From an uncultured Flavobacteriales bacterium (GTDB lineage Bacteria; Bacteroidota; Bacteroidia; Flavobacteriales; Schleiferiaceae): a DNA stretch of 64,000 nucleotides. The stretch's first letter is position 1; each line of letters starts with the position of its first letter. The DNA lies in NCBI GenBank assembly GCA_913055685.1, contig CAJXKC010000001.1, positions 434,001 through 498,000 on the forward strand, read 5' to 3'. The translations under genes were made by a program, and so were the position numbers. Below are positions 38,028 to 48,000 of the stretch, in pieces. The notes beneath the pieces were generated by a model. The model made no database searches. It was not told the DNA's origin and was given only the letters and a program-made list of their open reading frames with translations.

Positions 38028-38057
38028 AAAGCGGCTTCGGCCGCTTTTTTTGTTTTT
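38028..38057 (+). terminator. asnS terminator with UUCG tetraloop
   Basis: Stem AAAGCGGC / GCCGCTTT closed by a C(TTCG)G tetraloop, followed by a T-rich run. Very stable; starts directly after the asnS stop. Confidence 0.92.
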
Positions 38058-38107
38058 TATGCATTACGGCACGAGCTTTGTTAAAATGATGCAAAAGCGG
38101 CAAAATT

Positions 38108-38139
38108 TTTGATAGAAGGCCGCGAAAATCATACCTTCA
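38108..38139 (+). promoter_or_regulatory. Possible rpoN promoter
   Basis: TTTG (38108-38111), 20-base spacer, TACCTTCA (38132-38139, two mismatches to TAnnTTTG), 18 bases before the ATG. Confidence 0.4.
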
Positions 38140-38157
38140 CCCTAGTGATTTTAGCCC

Positions 38158-39618
38158 ATGCTCAAACAACAACTTAGTCAGAAGTTACTGCAAAAATTAA
38201 GTCCGCAGCAAATTCAGCTCATGAAGCTGATTCAGCTGCCTACTTTGGCATTTGAGCAAAGAATCAAAGAAGAGTTGGAAAGCAATCCGGCCCTCGATGA
38301 GGGACCTGAGCCACAAGAAAGTCAGGATAGCGAGGACGACTACCTTAATGACGATAGTTTTGAAAAAGAAAATGAAAGCATCGAAGCCGATGACATTAAT
38401 GTCGACGACTATCTAAGTGATGATGAAATTCCAGAGTATCGCTTACAAGCCAATAATTATTCTGCCGATGACGAAGAGTCCAAGGTTCCCATCACGGGCG
38501 GAAAGAGTTTCCATGAATATTTAAGCGAGCAATTAGGCACCTTCCCTTTAGAAGAACAGGACCGGCAAATTGCCGAGTACTTGGTGGGCAATATCGATGA
38601 TGATGGATATATCCGCCGCGACTTATTGGCGATTGTGGACGACCTAGCCTTTACACAAAATATATTCGTAGAAGAAGATCATTTAGAAAAGATTCTAAAA
38701 CTCATTCAAAGTTTAGACCCAGCTGGAGTTGGGGCGCGAAACCTTCAAGAGTGTCTACTCATCCAATTGCGTCGAGAAAAATCGGACTACCATTTACGTC
38801 TAGCTATCGAAATCCTGGAAGATCACTTTGAGGAATTTACCAAAAAGCATTACGACAAACTAATTCAAAAACTAGATTTAGACCAAGAGGACTTAAGACT
38901 AGCAATTGAAGAAATTACCCGCCTCAACCCTAAGCCGGGAAACAGCTCGAGTAATACCAATAGCGATGTTCAAGTAGTGGTGCCCGACTTTAATATAAAA
39001 GTGCAAGAGGGGCAGTTAGAGCTTACCCTTAATGGCCGCAACGCACCCGAACTAAACGTAAGTCGAGAATACCGCACCCTTCTGGAAAACTACAAGCAGG
39101 ACAAAAAAAGCAAGGCGCAAAAAGACGCCGCCCTATTCGTAAAGCAAAAGTTAGATAGCGCTAAATGGTTTATTGAGGCCATCCGTCAAAGGCAGCAAAC
39201 CCTCTTATTAACTATGGGGGCTATTATGAAATACCAAGAAGACTATTTCCTGAGTGGCGATGAGCGTAAGTTAAAGCCTATGATTCTTAAGGATATTGCT
39301 GATGAGATTGGAATGGACATATCCACCGTTTCTAGGGTAGCCAGTAATAAATACGTGGCCACGCCCTATGGTACTTTTCTAATCAAAGAGTTTTTCAGCG
39401 AAAGCATGAAAAACGATGCGGGCGAAGATGTAAGTACACGTGAAATCAAAAAAATCCTCGAAGATTCGGTGGCCGAAGAAGACAAACGTAAGCCATTGAC
39501 CGACGATAAATTGGCGGCTTTACTCAAGGACAAGGGCTATCCCATTGCCCGTCGAACCGTGGCTAAGTATAGAGAGCAACTCGACATACCCGTGGCGCGC
39601 CTGCGCAAACAGTTATAA
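38158..39618 (+). CDS. rpoN: RNA polymerase sigma-54 factor
   Basis: Alternative sigma factor that needs AAA+ activators and reads -24/-12 promoters. The 486-residue protein has the Gln-rich activator-contact region at the N-terminus (MLKQQLSQKLLQKLSPQQIQLMKLIQLPTLAFEQRI), a long acidic stretch (about 45-115) that serves as region II, the core-binding region, and the C-terminal DNA-binding part with the RpoN box ARRTVAKYRE. No sigma-54 activator gene is in the window. The next gene starts one base after its stop codon. Confidence 0.97.
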   Translation: MLKQQLSQKLLQKLSPQQIQLMKLIQLPTLAFEQRIKEELESNPALDEGPEPQESQDSEDDYLNDDSFEKENESIEADDINVDDYLSDDEIPEYRLQANNYSADDEESKVPITGGKSFHEYLSEQLGTFPLEEQDRQIAEYLVGNIDDDGYIRRDLLAIVDDLAFTQNIFVEEDHLEKILKLIQSLDPAGVGARNLQECLLIQLRREKSDYHLRLAIEILEDHFEEFTKKHYDKLIQKLDLDQEDLRLAIEEITRLNPKPGNSSSNTNSDVQVVVPDFNIKVQEGQLELTLNGRNAPELNVSREYRTLLENYKQDKKSKAQKDAALFVKQKLDSAKWFIEAIRQRQQTLLLTMGAIMKYQEDYFLSGDERKLKPMILKDIADEIGMDISTVSRVASNKYVATPYGTFLIKEFFSESMKNDAGEDVSTREIKKILEDSVAEEDKRKPLTDDKLAALLKDKGYPIARRTVAKYREQLDIPVARLRKQL

Positions 39619-39619
39619 A

Positions 39620-40222
39620 ATGAATAGCAAGCTGGCCAAAGCCATTTCCATTCTCTTTCATCCCGCCATTTACCCTTTGGTAGGGCTCTTCTTTGTTTTA
39701 AAGTATTTGCCTTACCATTACGATCGAAAGGTTGTAGTCCTCTCCATGATCATGGTCTTTTGTGGAACCTACTTAATACCGGTAGTGGTTAGTGTTTTAC
39801 TCTACCGCTTTAAAGTTATCGGTAGCCTTATGATGGAAAAAGCAGAGGATCGCAAATGGCCCTATGCGGTAGGAGCGCTCTGCTTCTATTTTACCGCCAG
39901 CTTGGTGAATAGCGCCGGCTTGGCCAAAGAAGCATATCTCTTTTTGCTGGGCAGTGCTTCTACGATCTTATTGCATCTACCCTTATTGAGATATTTGAAA
40001 CCTAGTGCTCACATGGCCGGATTTGGGGGATTTTTAGGCCTCCTCTTGGCCGTGTCTGCCAAATATGCTTTAAACCTACTTCCCTTCATCGCTGCCTTTT
40101 TGGTTTTAGGCGGACTCATTGCCAGCGCCAGATTAGCGCTTAAGGCTCATACCGGCAAAGAGCTTTTACTTGGCTTTCTTAGTGGCTTGGTGCTCATTTT
40201 TTGCAGCGTCTACTTTCTATAA
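39620..40222 (+). CDS. PAP2-like membrane protein downstream of rpoN
   Basis: A 200-residue integral membrane protein with about six hydrophobic helices. The arrangement of short polar motifs between helices recalls the PAP2 phosphatase superfamily: K(x)DRKWPY, then KPSAHM (where PAP2 has PSGH), and SARLALKAHTGKELLLG (where PAP2 has SRxxxxxH). The catalytic serine-glycine-histidine is altered, so phosphatase activity is doubtful. Located one base after rpoN and likely cotranscribed, an arrangement I recall from other Flavobacteriales. Start set at the ATG following the rpoN stop. Function unknown. Confidence 0.7.
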   Translation: MNSKLAKAISILFHPAIYPLVGLFFVLKYLPYHYDRKVVVLSMIMVFCGTYLIPVVVSVLLYRFKVIGSLMMEKAEDRKWPYAVGALCFYFTASLVNSAGLAKEAYLFLLGSASTILLHLPLLRYLKPSAHMAGFGGFLGLLLAVSAKYALNLLPFIAAFLVLGGLIASARLALKAHTGKELLLGFLSGLVLIFCSVYFL

Positions 40223-40371
40223 TGCACCCCTTTTTAGGCATCCAAATTGTCTGATACAGTCGCTTTGGCTCGCCTAAAAGATTGAGCTGCCCTTTAAACA
40301 GATAGATGGCGGTGATAGAAGCTGCTCATCCTGTTAATTTTAGGTATTTTTGCGCGAAATTTAAGACGGTC

Positions 40372-42096
40372 ATGAGTCAGAATTTATCGGAGCAAGAAGT
40401 ACAGAGACGCGAATCTTTAGAAGCCTTACGGCAGATGGGGGTAGAACCATATCCTGCCGCCGAATATAAGTCTAGCCACTTTTCTACTGCTATTCTAGAA
40501 GGTTTTGCTGAGGATGAGAAAGCCAGCACCTGGGAGAAGGTAAGTATAAGTGGGCGAATCATGACCAAACGTATAATGGGCAAGGCCTCCTTCCTTGATA
40601 TTATGGACAGTCAGGGGCGCATTCAGGTTTACCTTAATCGCGACGTACTTTGCCCCGGCGAGGACAAAGGCCTCTACAATGTAGTCTTCAAACGTCACTT
40701 AGATATCGGTGATTTCATCGGAATCGAAGGGAAAGTATTTCGCACCCAATTAGGGGAAATCACCATTGAAGCTAGCCAATTGACAGTTTTAAGCAAATCG
40801 CTTCGTCCCCTACCCATTGTAAAGAAAGATGAAGAAGGTAATGTTTACGATGCCTTTACCGATCCGGAGCAACGTTATCGCATGCGCTATGTAGACTTGG
40901 TGGTAAATGATCATGTAAAACAAACCTTTATTACCCGCACCCGGATAATGAATGCCATGCGTGAGTTTTTCAATTCCTACGATTACCTGGAAGTTGAAAC
41001 CCCTATTCTGCAACCCATTCCTGGCGGGGCTGCAGCGCGACCCTTTATCACCCATCACAATGCGCTAAACATTCCGCTTTATTTGCGTATCGCTAATGAG
41101 CTTTACCTAAAGCGATTAATCGTGGGCGGCTTTGAAGGCGTTTATGAATTCGCGAAAGATTTCCGAAATGAAGGAATGGACCGTACCCATAATCCTGAGT
41201 TTACGGTGATGGAGATTTATGTCGCCTACAAAGACTATTTCTGGATGATGGACTTTACCGAACGCATGTTAGAACACGTGGTGAAATCGGTTCATCAAGG
41301 CAAAACAGAAGTTCAATTGGGCGATAAGAAATTAAATTTCCAAGCGCCCTTTGCCCGAGTAACGATGCGTGACGCCATTTTAGAACATACCGGCCACGAT
41401 ATCGATGGGAAGTCAGAAGAGGAGCTTCGAGCAATTTGCCAAGATCTCGGTATAGAGGTTGAAAAGAGCATGGGCAAAGGCAAGCTTATCGATGAAATTT
41501 TCGGTGAAAAATGCGAGCCTAATTACATCCAGCCGACCTTTATAATCGACTATCCGGTTGAAATGTCGCCGCTTTGTAAAAAGCATCGCGATAATCCAGA
41601 ATATACCGAACGATTCGAATTAATGATTAACGGAAAGGAAGTGGCTAATGCCTATTCCGAGCTTAATGATCCTATTGATCAACGGGAGCGCTTCGAAGAG
41701 CAATTGCGTCTAAGCGAAAAAGGTGATGACGAAGCAATGTTCATTGACCAAGACTTTATTCGCGCCCTTGAATACGGTATGCCCCCTACTTCCGGGATGG
41801 GAATTGGCATCGACCGCTTAACGATGATGCTTACTAACAATGCCAGCATCCAAGAAGTGCTTTTCTTCCCGCAAATGAAACCAGAGAAGAAAGCAGAGAA
41901 AAAAGTTGAATTAAACGACAATGAAAAGCTCGTTTATGAAATCCTTAAGCCAGAAGGCCAAATGGACCTAACGGCCTTGAAAGAAAAAGCCGGTTTATCG
42001 AATAAACAATGGGATAAAACCGTGAAAAGCTTAACGAAAAGCGGATGGATTTTAGTCGAAAAGGACCAGCAAGGTCTTTTGGTTAAGTTAACTTAA
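40372..42096 (+). CDS. lysS: Lysyl-tRNA synthetase (class II) with C-terminal extension
   Basis: Charges tRNA(Lys). The 574-residue protein contains the OB-fold anticodon domain ([21 protein letters not shown]), motif 2 ([23 protein letters not shown]) and motif 3 ([13 protein letters not shown]). Typical bacterial LysRS ends shortly after FFPQMKPE; here about 65 more residues follow (from KKAEKKVEL), resembling a small winged-helix or helical module ([35 protein letters not shown]). I recall similar tails in other Flavobacteriales. The ATG at 40372 fits; the frame extends 22 codons upstream. A TATTTTTG -7 box lies at 40345-40352. Confidence 0.96.
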   Translation: MSQNLSEQEVQRRESLEALRQMGVEPYPAAEYKSSHFSTAILEGFAEDEKASTWEKVSISGRIMTKRIMGKASFLDIMDSQGRIQVYLNRDVLCPGEDKGLYNVVFKRHLDIGDFIGIEGKVFRTQLGEITIEASQLTVLSKSLRPLPIVKKDEEGNVYDAFTDPEQRYRMRYVDLVVNDHVKQTFITRTRIMNAMREFFNSYDYLEVETPILQPIPGGAAARPFITHHNALNIPLYLRIANELYLKRLIVGGFEGVYEFAKDFRNEGMDRTHNPEFTVMEIYVAYKDYFWMMDFTERMLEHVVKSVHQGKTEVQLGDKKLNFQAPFARVTMRDAILEHTGHDIDGKSEEELRAICQDLGIEVEKSMGKGKLIDEIFGEKCEPNYIQPTFIIDYPVEMSPLCKKHRDNPEYTERFELMINGKEVANAYSELNDPIDQRERFEEQLRLSEKGDDEAMFIDQDFIRALEYGMPPTSGMGIGIDRLTMMLTNNASIQEVLFFPQMKPEKKAEKKVELNDNEKLVYEILKPEGQMDLTALKEKAGLSNKQWDKTVKSLTKSGWILVEKDQQGLLVKLT

Positions 42097-42100
42097 TTCC

Positions 42101-42244
42101 TTAAACCCAAAAAAGGGTTCGGAAATCAAGTTTACTGTCTTCCTTGGGCTCCTTGTATATCCTTGGCGCTTTTTTCCTCACTTTCGATGCGAAATAAGAT
42201 AATACGAAAAGCAAGAAGGACGGACCATACAATGCAGTAAGCAT
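42101..42244 (-). CDS. Possible small membrane protein (47 residues)
   Basis: An open frame on the minus strand, ATG to TAA, in an otherwise empty 330-base gap between lysS and the sulfotransferase. The product would have one hydrophobic helix (LTALYGPSFLLFVLSYFA) followed by a basic then mixed tail (KVRKKAPRIYKEPKED...), obeying the positive-inside rule. An in-frame stop lies four codons upstream. No ribosome binding site or clear promoter is seen. I do not recognise it. The remainder of the gap (42245-42424) holds nothing recognisable. Confidence 0.3.
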   Translation of the reverse strand: MLTALYGPSFLLFVLSYFASKVRKKAPRIYKEPKEDSKLDFRTLFWV

Positions 42245-42424
42245 AACTTTGAATTTTCAATAAAAATCCCCAATCTGAACAGGTGTTTTTATTTAATTCG
42301 TTGGAGAAGGGTCAGAACCGGTTGAAATGGTCATTTTATCCGACGAATGGAAAATTAGATTAAATCTTTTATCGTTTTAAACCTTGATAATTGGTCTTTC
42401 TAATTGACCAATTTTATTGTCAGA

Positions 42425-43198
42425 TTAGTTTATTAATAGACGGTAAGGGGTCCTTTTGAGTTCCGCTCGAAGTTCTTCGACATTCTCAACAAAATCTTCG
42501 AGAGCTTCCGAAGTGATTTTTCGCAAGGAGGTGCTAGGCTCAAAGTGCTCAATCCCGAGGTATTCACATACCCGATGAATAGTTTCCTCTTGCGCTTCTA
42601 CCGTTTTTAAATCCTCTTCATAGGTAATCGTTAGATAGTCTAATCCCTCTAATGCATCTTCTTCATAACAGTCGAGGATTCTTCCTTCTTGTAAATGATT
42701 CATAAGGGTGGGCACATGCACCTTCATCTTAGGGCGATGCGCACTGTTCCCTTTATCATGCCAAGCATTTCTATGTTCTGCATAGTGCTTGCTTAAGGTC
42801 TGACGCAATAAATTGTCGCGTCGAAGGAAAATAATCTTATAACCAAGCTCTTCGCTTAAAAAGCGCATAAAAGCATTGGGGTCACTCGGGTTTAGGTAAT
42901 TGCGTAACTGATAAGACAAAAGTTTAAATCCGTACACCGGCTTGCTAAACAAATTCTCTCTAGAAGCTAAAAAAGACTGTGGAGATCGTACCGGACGGTT
43001 AAAGATTTCTTTATCACAATCTACCTCATTACTGGAATTTAGTAAATCGGTGAGCAGTGTACTCCCAGTCCTTCCTCTACCAAACAAAACAAACTTATTT
43101 TGGTGTTCCTGCTCTTCATAAATAGAAGCCATCAGCTGAGTAGCTAGCTCACGGGCGTAGCCTCCGTAGTTTTGATTGATATGCTGGAGTAACTTCAT
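42425..43198 (-). CDS. Sulfotransferase family protein (Stf0-like)
   Basis: Transfers sulfate from PAPS to an acceptor, in bacteria often a glycolipid or polysaccharide. The 257-residue protein has the 5'-PAPS loop FGRGRTGSTLLTDLLNSS (about 39-56, core G40-T47) and a 3'-phosphate-binding segment (IIFLRRDNLLRQTLSKHYAEH). The pattern is closest to Stf0/NodH-type sulfotransferases. Acceptor unknown. Divergent from the small exported protein gene, with a 308-base gap; a TATCATTG -7-like box lies at 43227-43220 (minus). No PAPS synthesis genes are in the window. Confidence 0.85.
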   Translation of the reverse strand: MKLLQHINQNYGGYARELATQLMASIYEEQEHQNKFVLFGRGRTGSTLLTDLLNSSNEVDCDKEIFNRPVRSPQSFLASRENLFSKPVYGFKLLSYQLRNYLNPSDPNAFMRFLSEELGYKIIFLRRDNLLRQTLSKHYAEHRNAWHDKGNSAHRPKMKVHVPTLMNHLQEGRILDCYEEDALEGLDYLTITYEEDLKTVEAQEETIHRVCEYLGIEHFEPSTSLRKITSEALEDFVENVEELRAELKRTPYRLLIN

Positions 43199-43506
43199 AG
43201 CCTCTTGCTATTATACCGCAATGATACAAGGAAGCTTTTTCTTAAAATTTAGTTCTCGCTAAACTGGTCGGAATAAGAGTCGAACAGGCAAAAATCCTCG
43301 ATGAATAAATAGACCATGAATAGAAAAAACTAACTCCTATAAAGGCACAAAAAGGCTTAATAAAAATTTGATTTTCAGTCACTTGGTTTTCCAATATCGA
43401 TTCTAAATAACCACAAAACGATACGTATATTCGATAAGCAGTTGTATGTTTTTAACAAAATTCTTGCGCGAGCCATAACACATTAGCTAATTTTGCATCG
43501 CAGACA
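43199..43506. other. Intergenic region, AT-rich, promoters only
   Basis: A 308-base divergent gap. It holds the likely start of the sulfotransferase message near 43220 and a good promoter at 43464-43495 for the rightward gene. ATACGTAT is an 8-bp palindrome inside. No ORF, RNA gene or repeat is visible in the rest. Confidence 0.5.
43464..43495 (+). promoter_or_regulatory. Promoter of small exported protein and downstream efflux operon
   Basis: TTG (43464-43466), 21-base spacer, perfect -7 box TAATTTTG (43488-43495), 11 bases before the ATG. Confidence 0.65.
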
Positions 43507-43863
43507 ATGAAACAACTCGCTTTAAATTCGCTTTTTAGACGCTCTTGGCAAATAGTCTTGCTAATTGGCATTAGTCTCTTTAATGTTTCATTGGTTCAAG
43601 CTGCTGTAGAAGGCCCTACAGAAAATCAAGTTTTCGAGCTTTCTAAACAGGATATTAGTCAGCGTTTATACCTGGCGCATAATCCTACTACCGCCGAATT
43701 TGAAGCAGAGGAAGAAATTCTGGAATTTGATTTTGATGCTTCCGACTTTTCCGAGGTTCAAAACTCAGACCAGCACCTTCAAGGAAATGGCAGATCATCC
43801 TTAGTCCATCTACTAGCCCATAAAGCCTCAAAGCTTTACCTTCTCTTTAGTCAGTTAATTTAG
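43507..43863 (+). CDS. Small exported acidic protein of unknown function
   Basis: A 118-residue protein with a long signal peptide (MKQLALNSLFRRSWQIVLLIGISLFNVSLVQA, about 1-32) and an acidic mature part of about 86 residues (EFEAEEEILEFDFDASDFSEV) followed by a histidine- and serine-bearing stretch and a hydrophobic end (LYLLFSQLI). It has no domain I can recognise. It has a strong promoter of its own and lies 104 bases before the adaptor gene of an RND efflux operon, in the same direction. A periplasmic sensor, metal chaperone or leader for the operon is possible, none shown. Confidence 0.65.
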   Translation: MKQLALNSLFRRSWQIVLLIGISLFNVSLVQAAVEGPTENQVFELSKQDISQRLYLAHNPTTAEFEAEEEILEFDFDASDFSEVQNSDQHLQGNGRSSLVHLLAHKASKLYLLFSQLI

Positions 43864-43921
43864 ACTGCTAGGTCCCTTTCATTGGTTTACACCGATTTAA
43901 AAAATCAGTGATTTTCAATCT

Positions 43922-43941
43922 TGAAGCATAGGCTTCAGGAG
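43922..43941 (+). other. Small hairpin before the second efflux operon
   Basis: TGAAGC and GCTTCA with loop ATAG (about 43922-43937) form a short stem in the 104-base leader between the small exported protein and the adaptor gene. No T-run follows, so it is unlikely to terminate. Confidence 0.3.
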
Positions 43942-43967
43942 ATTCTTTATTCCTTAAAAAAATACAA

Positions 43968-45056
43968 ATGAAAGGACCAAAAATGCTTTGGCTTGCCCTG
44001 CTAGCTGGTACATTAAGTACGGCTTGTAATCCCGAAAACCATCACGAGGCCAGTCACGATAATTCTTTCAGCGTTTGTCCAACGCTTAAATTGGACACCA
44101 CCCTTCAAAAAGAATACGTTTGTCAAATTCAATCGGTTCGTCATATCGAGCTGCGCGCCCTGGAACGAGGCTATTTGGAGCATATTTTCATCGATGAGGG
44201 TCAGATGGTGCACAAAGGGCAGTTGCTCTTTAAATTAATGCCGAACTTTTTCAAAGCAGAATTGGAAAAAGCCCAGGCCGAAGCTAAGATTCGTGAAATT
44301 GAATACCAGAACACCAAATCACTGGCCGAACGCAATGTTGTCTCTGCTGCAGAATTAGCCATGGCTAAAGCCGGTTATGACCGCGCTAAAGCTGAAGTGT
44401 CCTTAGCGGAGGCACACTATTCCTTTACCGAAATTAAAGCTCCCTTCGATGGGATCATCGATCGTTTTCACGTAAGAGAAGGAAGTTTAGTAGACGAAGG
44501 AGATCTCCTTAGTACCCTCTCCGATAATCATGAGGTGTGGGTCTACTTTAACGTTCCTGAAGCGGAATACCTAGAGTTTCAAGGCGAAATAAAGCCCGGT
44601 GAAACTACCAAGCTTGAACTACGCATGGCCAATAACCAAATCTTTGCGCATTCTGGAATTCTAAACACCATCGAGGCGGAGTTTGATAACGAAACCGGCA
44701 ACATTCCTTTTAGAGCCACCTTCCCGAACCCAGAGGGTTTACTGCGACATGGAGAAACCGGTAATATTATTATGAAGCAAAAGCTTCGTGATGCGCTTAT
44801 TATTCCACAAAAGGCCAGCTTCGAAATTTTGGATAAAAAATTTGTTTTTGTGGTAAATCAAGAGGGATTGGTTTCGCAAAAAGAAATCCAAATAGCACAT
44901 GAACTTGAAGACCTTTATGTCGTATCTGCCGGTCTCGCTGAGGGTGAATGGGTTCTACTCGAAGGATTACGCAAAGTACGCGATGGCAAAAGCATAGACC
45001 CAAAGGTGGAAAACCCGAGGTCGGTGATTGAAGAACTGAAACTTTACGCAGAATAA
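43968..45056 (+). CDS. Efflux RND periplasmic adaptor lipoprotein (second system)
   Basis: Membrane fusion protein of a second tripartite pump. The 362-residue protein has a lipoprotein signal (MKGPKMLWLALLAGTLSTAC, acylated C20) and a His-rich start to the mature chain (NPENHHEASHDN). Then come the lipoyl half-domains (ERGYLEHIFIDEGQMVHKGQLL; IKAPFDGIIDRFHVREGSLVDEGDLL), a helical hairpin, and the beta-barrel and membrane-proximal domains. Nine bases before the RND gene. The histidines could indicate metal contact but are not a known motif. Closest in style to MexA/AcrA-like adaptors. Confidence 0.93.
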   Translation: MKGPKMLWLALLAGTLSTACNPENHHEASHDNSFSVCPTLKLDTTLQKEYVCQIQSVRHIELRALERGYLEHIFIDEGQMVHKGQLLFKLMPNFFKAELEKAQAEAKIREIEYQNTKSLAERNVVSAAELAMAKAGYDRAKAEVSLAEAHYSFTEIKAPFDGIIDRFHVREGSLVDEGDLLSTLSDNHEVWVYFNVPEAEYLEFQGEIKPGETTKLELRMANNQIFAHSGILNTIEAEFDNETGNIPFRATFPNPEGLLRHGETGNIIMKQKLRDALIIPQKASFEILDKKFVFVVNQEGLVSQKEIQIAHELEDLYVVSAGLAEGEWVLLEGLRKVRDGKSIDPKVENPRSVIEELKLYAE

Positions 45057-45065
45057 GCTATTGTC

Positions 45066-48000
45066 ATGTTTAAAAAGTTCATTCATCGACCCGTATTGTC
45101 GATCAGTATTTCCTTGGTTATCATCTTCCTGGGAATCCTCGCAATCAATTCACTTCCTGTATCCCAGTTTCCCTCCATTGCTCCTCCAAGGGTTAACATA
45201 TTTATCGCCTATCCTGGGGCCAGCGCAGATGTACTTGTAAAGTCAGTTTTAGTGCCAATGGAGAAGGCTATTAACGGTACACCTGGCATGAAATATATGA
45301 CTTCCGATGCTACCAGTGCGGGCGAAGCCACTATACAGGTAGTATTTGAATTAGGAACCGATCCAAACCAAGCGGTAGTTAGTGTCAAAAACCGCATCGA
45401 ACAGGTTACAAACCGGCTTCCGCCTCTAGTACAAAGAGAAGGGATTATTGTTAGTAGATCTCAGCCCAATATGCTGATGTACGTTAACCTCTTCAGTGAA
45501 GCAAAAGGCGCCGATCAAAAGTTCTTATACAACTATGCGAGCGTTAATATCCTTCCAGAGTTAAAGCGACTTCACGGAGTTGGTCAGGCTAAGGTTTTAG
45601 GTAGCCGACAATATGCTATGCGCATATGGCTTAAGCCCGATCGGATGCGCGCCTACAATGTGTCAACCGAGGAGATTATGGAGGCTCTAGCCGAACAAAG
45701 CATAATTGGCTCCCCGGGCCGGATTGGTCGGAGCTCGGGTAAAACCTCTCAAGCCCTAGAATACGTGCTCACTTACCCCGGTCGCTATAATAAGCCCGAG
45801 GAATATGAAAATGTTATTATTCGGGCAAGTTCAGAGGGCGAGGTCCTTCATTTAAAGGATATCGCGAGAGTGGAGTTTGGTAGTGAATTTTACGATATCT
45901 ATTCCAATTTGGATAATCGTCCTTCAGCGGCAATCACCTTAAAGCAAACTTATGGCAGTAATGCTAGTGAGGTTATTGAGGAGGTAAAAGAGAAGCTTGA
46001 AGAAATTAAAACCGAGCGCTTTCCGCCGGGAATGGATTTTGAAATCAGCTATGATGTTTCAGGCTTTTTAGATGCCTCTATCGATAAAGTAATCCACACC
46101 CTGGGAGAGGCATTTATTCTGGTTGCCTTAGTGGTATTCTTGTTCTTAGGCGATTGGCGATCTACCCTTATTCCGACTCTGGCGGTGCCGGTTTCTCTTA
46201 TCGGCACCTTCATTTTTATGCAGGCTTTTGGGCTAACTATTAATCTTATTACCCTTTTTGCCTTGGTACTTGCCATTGGCATTGTAGTGGATGATGCGAT
46301 TGTAGTAGTAGAGGCAGTGCATGCTAAAATGCATGAGCTTCCCAATATTAGTCCCTATCAAGCGGTAAAGCTTGTTTTGCATGAAATAAGTGGGGCGGTA
46401 ATAGCCATAACTTTATTAATGGCTGCTGTTTTTGTCCCGGTAGCATTTATGTCGGGTCCCGTAGGTATTTTCTATCGGCAGTTTTCGATAACCATGGCCA
46501 CGGCAATCATTCTTTCTGGCTTAGTGGCCCTCACCCTCACCCCGGTTCTCTCGGCTATGATTCTAAAGAACAAGCATGGTAAGGAGCGCAAACAAAACCC
46601 GCTAGAAAAAGCCTTAAGCGCTTTTGACCGTGGTTTTGAAAAACTGACCGGAAAATATAGCCAAGTCCTTAAGCGCATTGTCCATAGGCGGGTATTGACC
46701 TTTGGAATCTTAGTTCTATTTGGTCTGGGCATTTTTGGAATTTCCAGCAATTTACCTTCGGGCTTTATTCCTAGTGAGGATCAAGGTATGATCTATGCCA
46801 TAATCCAAACTCCACCCGGATCTACCCTGGAGCGCACCAACGAAATTTCCAGACAATTGCAGGAGATTGCCGAGGAAGTAGAGGGTATTCAGTCCGTTTC
46901 CGCCCTTGCCGGTTATGAGGTTTTAACCGAAGGTCGTGGTTCAAATGCAGGAACTTGTTTAATAAACCTTGAGCCCTGGTCGAAGCGCGATAAAACCGTT
47001 TGGGAGATCATGGAAGAATTGGAGGAAGAATCGCATCAGCTTAAAGGTGCGACTATCGAATTTTTCCAGCCTCCGGCAGTTCCTGGCTATGGTGCCGCGG
47101 GTGGCTTTGCCTTACGGCTATTGGATAAAACCAACAGCGATGATTACAAAGCCTTTGAAAAAGTGAACGAAGAGTTTATGGCGGCCTTGGCGGAAAGACC
47201 AGAGCTTAAAGGGCTATTTACCTTTTTTGCGGCTAATTACCCTCAGTACAAGATCGAGATCGATAACCAGGCCGCCATGCAAAAAGGAGTTTCAATTGGA
47301 AAGGCTATGGATAATCTAGGCATCCTAATTGGCTCTACTTACGAACAAGGCTTTATCCGTTTCGGTAGTTTTTATAAGGTCTACGTCCAAGCGGCTCCCG
47401 AGTACCGCCGCTTACCGGAGGATATCATGAAGCTCTACGTGAAAAACAATCGCGACGAAATGGTCCCCTACTCTTCCTTTATGAAAATTGTTAAAACGCA
47501 GGGACTAAACGAAATTACCCGCTACAATATGTACACCTCGGCAGCCATTAATGGCTCTCCCGCCGATGGCTATAGCTCTGGCGAAGCCATCGCTGCGATC
47601 CAAGATGTAGCAGAAAAGGTACTGCCTCGAGGCTATGACATCGATTGGCTCGGCTTATCTAAAGATGAGGTTGAAAGGGGTAATGAGGCCTTGTATATCT
47701 TCTTTATTGTTTTGGGTTTTGTTTACTTGGTTCTAGCCGCTCAATACGAAAGTTTCATTCTGCCATTGGCGGTGATTTTCTCCTTACCAGCAGGTGTTTT
47801 TGGGTCTTTCCTATTGCTAAAGTTCATGGGACTTGCCAATGACATTTACGCACAGGTAGGTTTGGTAATGTTGGTTGGCTTGCTTGGAAAAAATGCTGTG
47901 CTTATTGTGGAGTTCGCCGTACAAAAAAACCAGCAAGGCATGTCGGTTCTTAAGTCCGCAATTGAGGGGGCAAGAGTACGATTTCGTCCCATATTAATGA

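Noticed and set aside
38158-39618. Sigma-54 promoters (TGGCAC-N5-TTGCA type) for the efflux or T9SS genes
   Set aside because: I noticed no convincing -24/-12 pair while reading these upstream regions; the TAnnTTTG boxes explain them better. I did not scan the window systematically for the motif.
42425-43198. Sulfotransferase and ASST-like gene as one sulfation system
   Set aside because: They lie 19 kb apart with core genes between, and no PAPS or sulfatase genes are here; functional linkage is unsupported.
43199-43506. A tRNA or riboswitch in the long gaps (43.2, 49.8, 55.3 kb)
   Set aside because: No T-arm GGTTCRANYCC-like sequence, CCA end or cloverleaf pattern seen; no recognised riboswitch aptamer.
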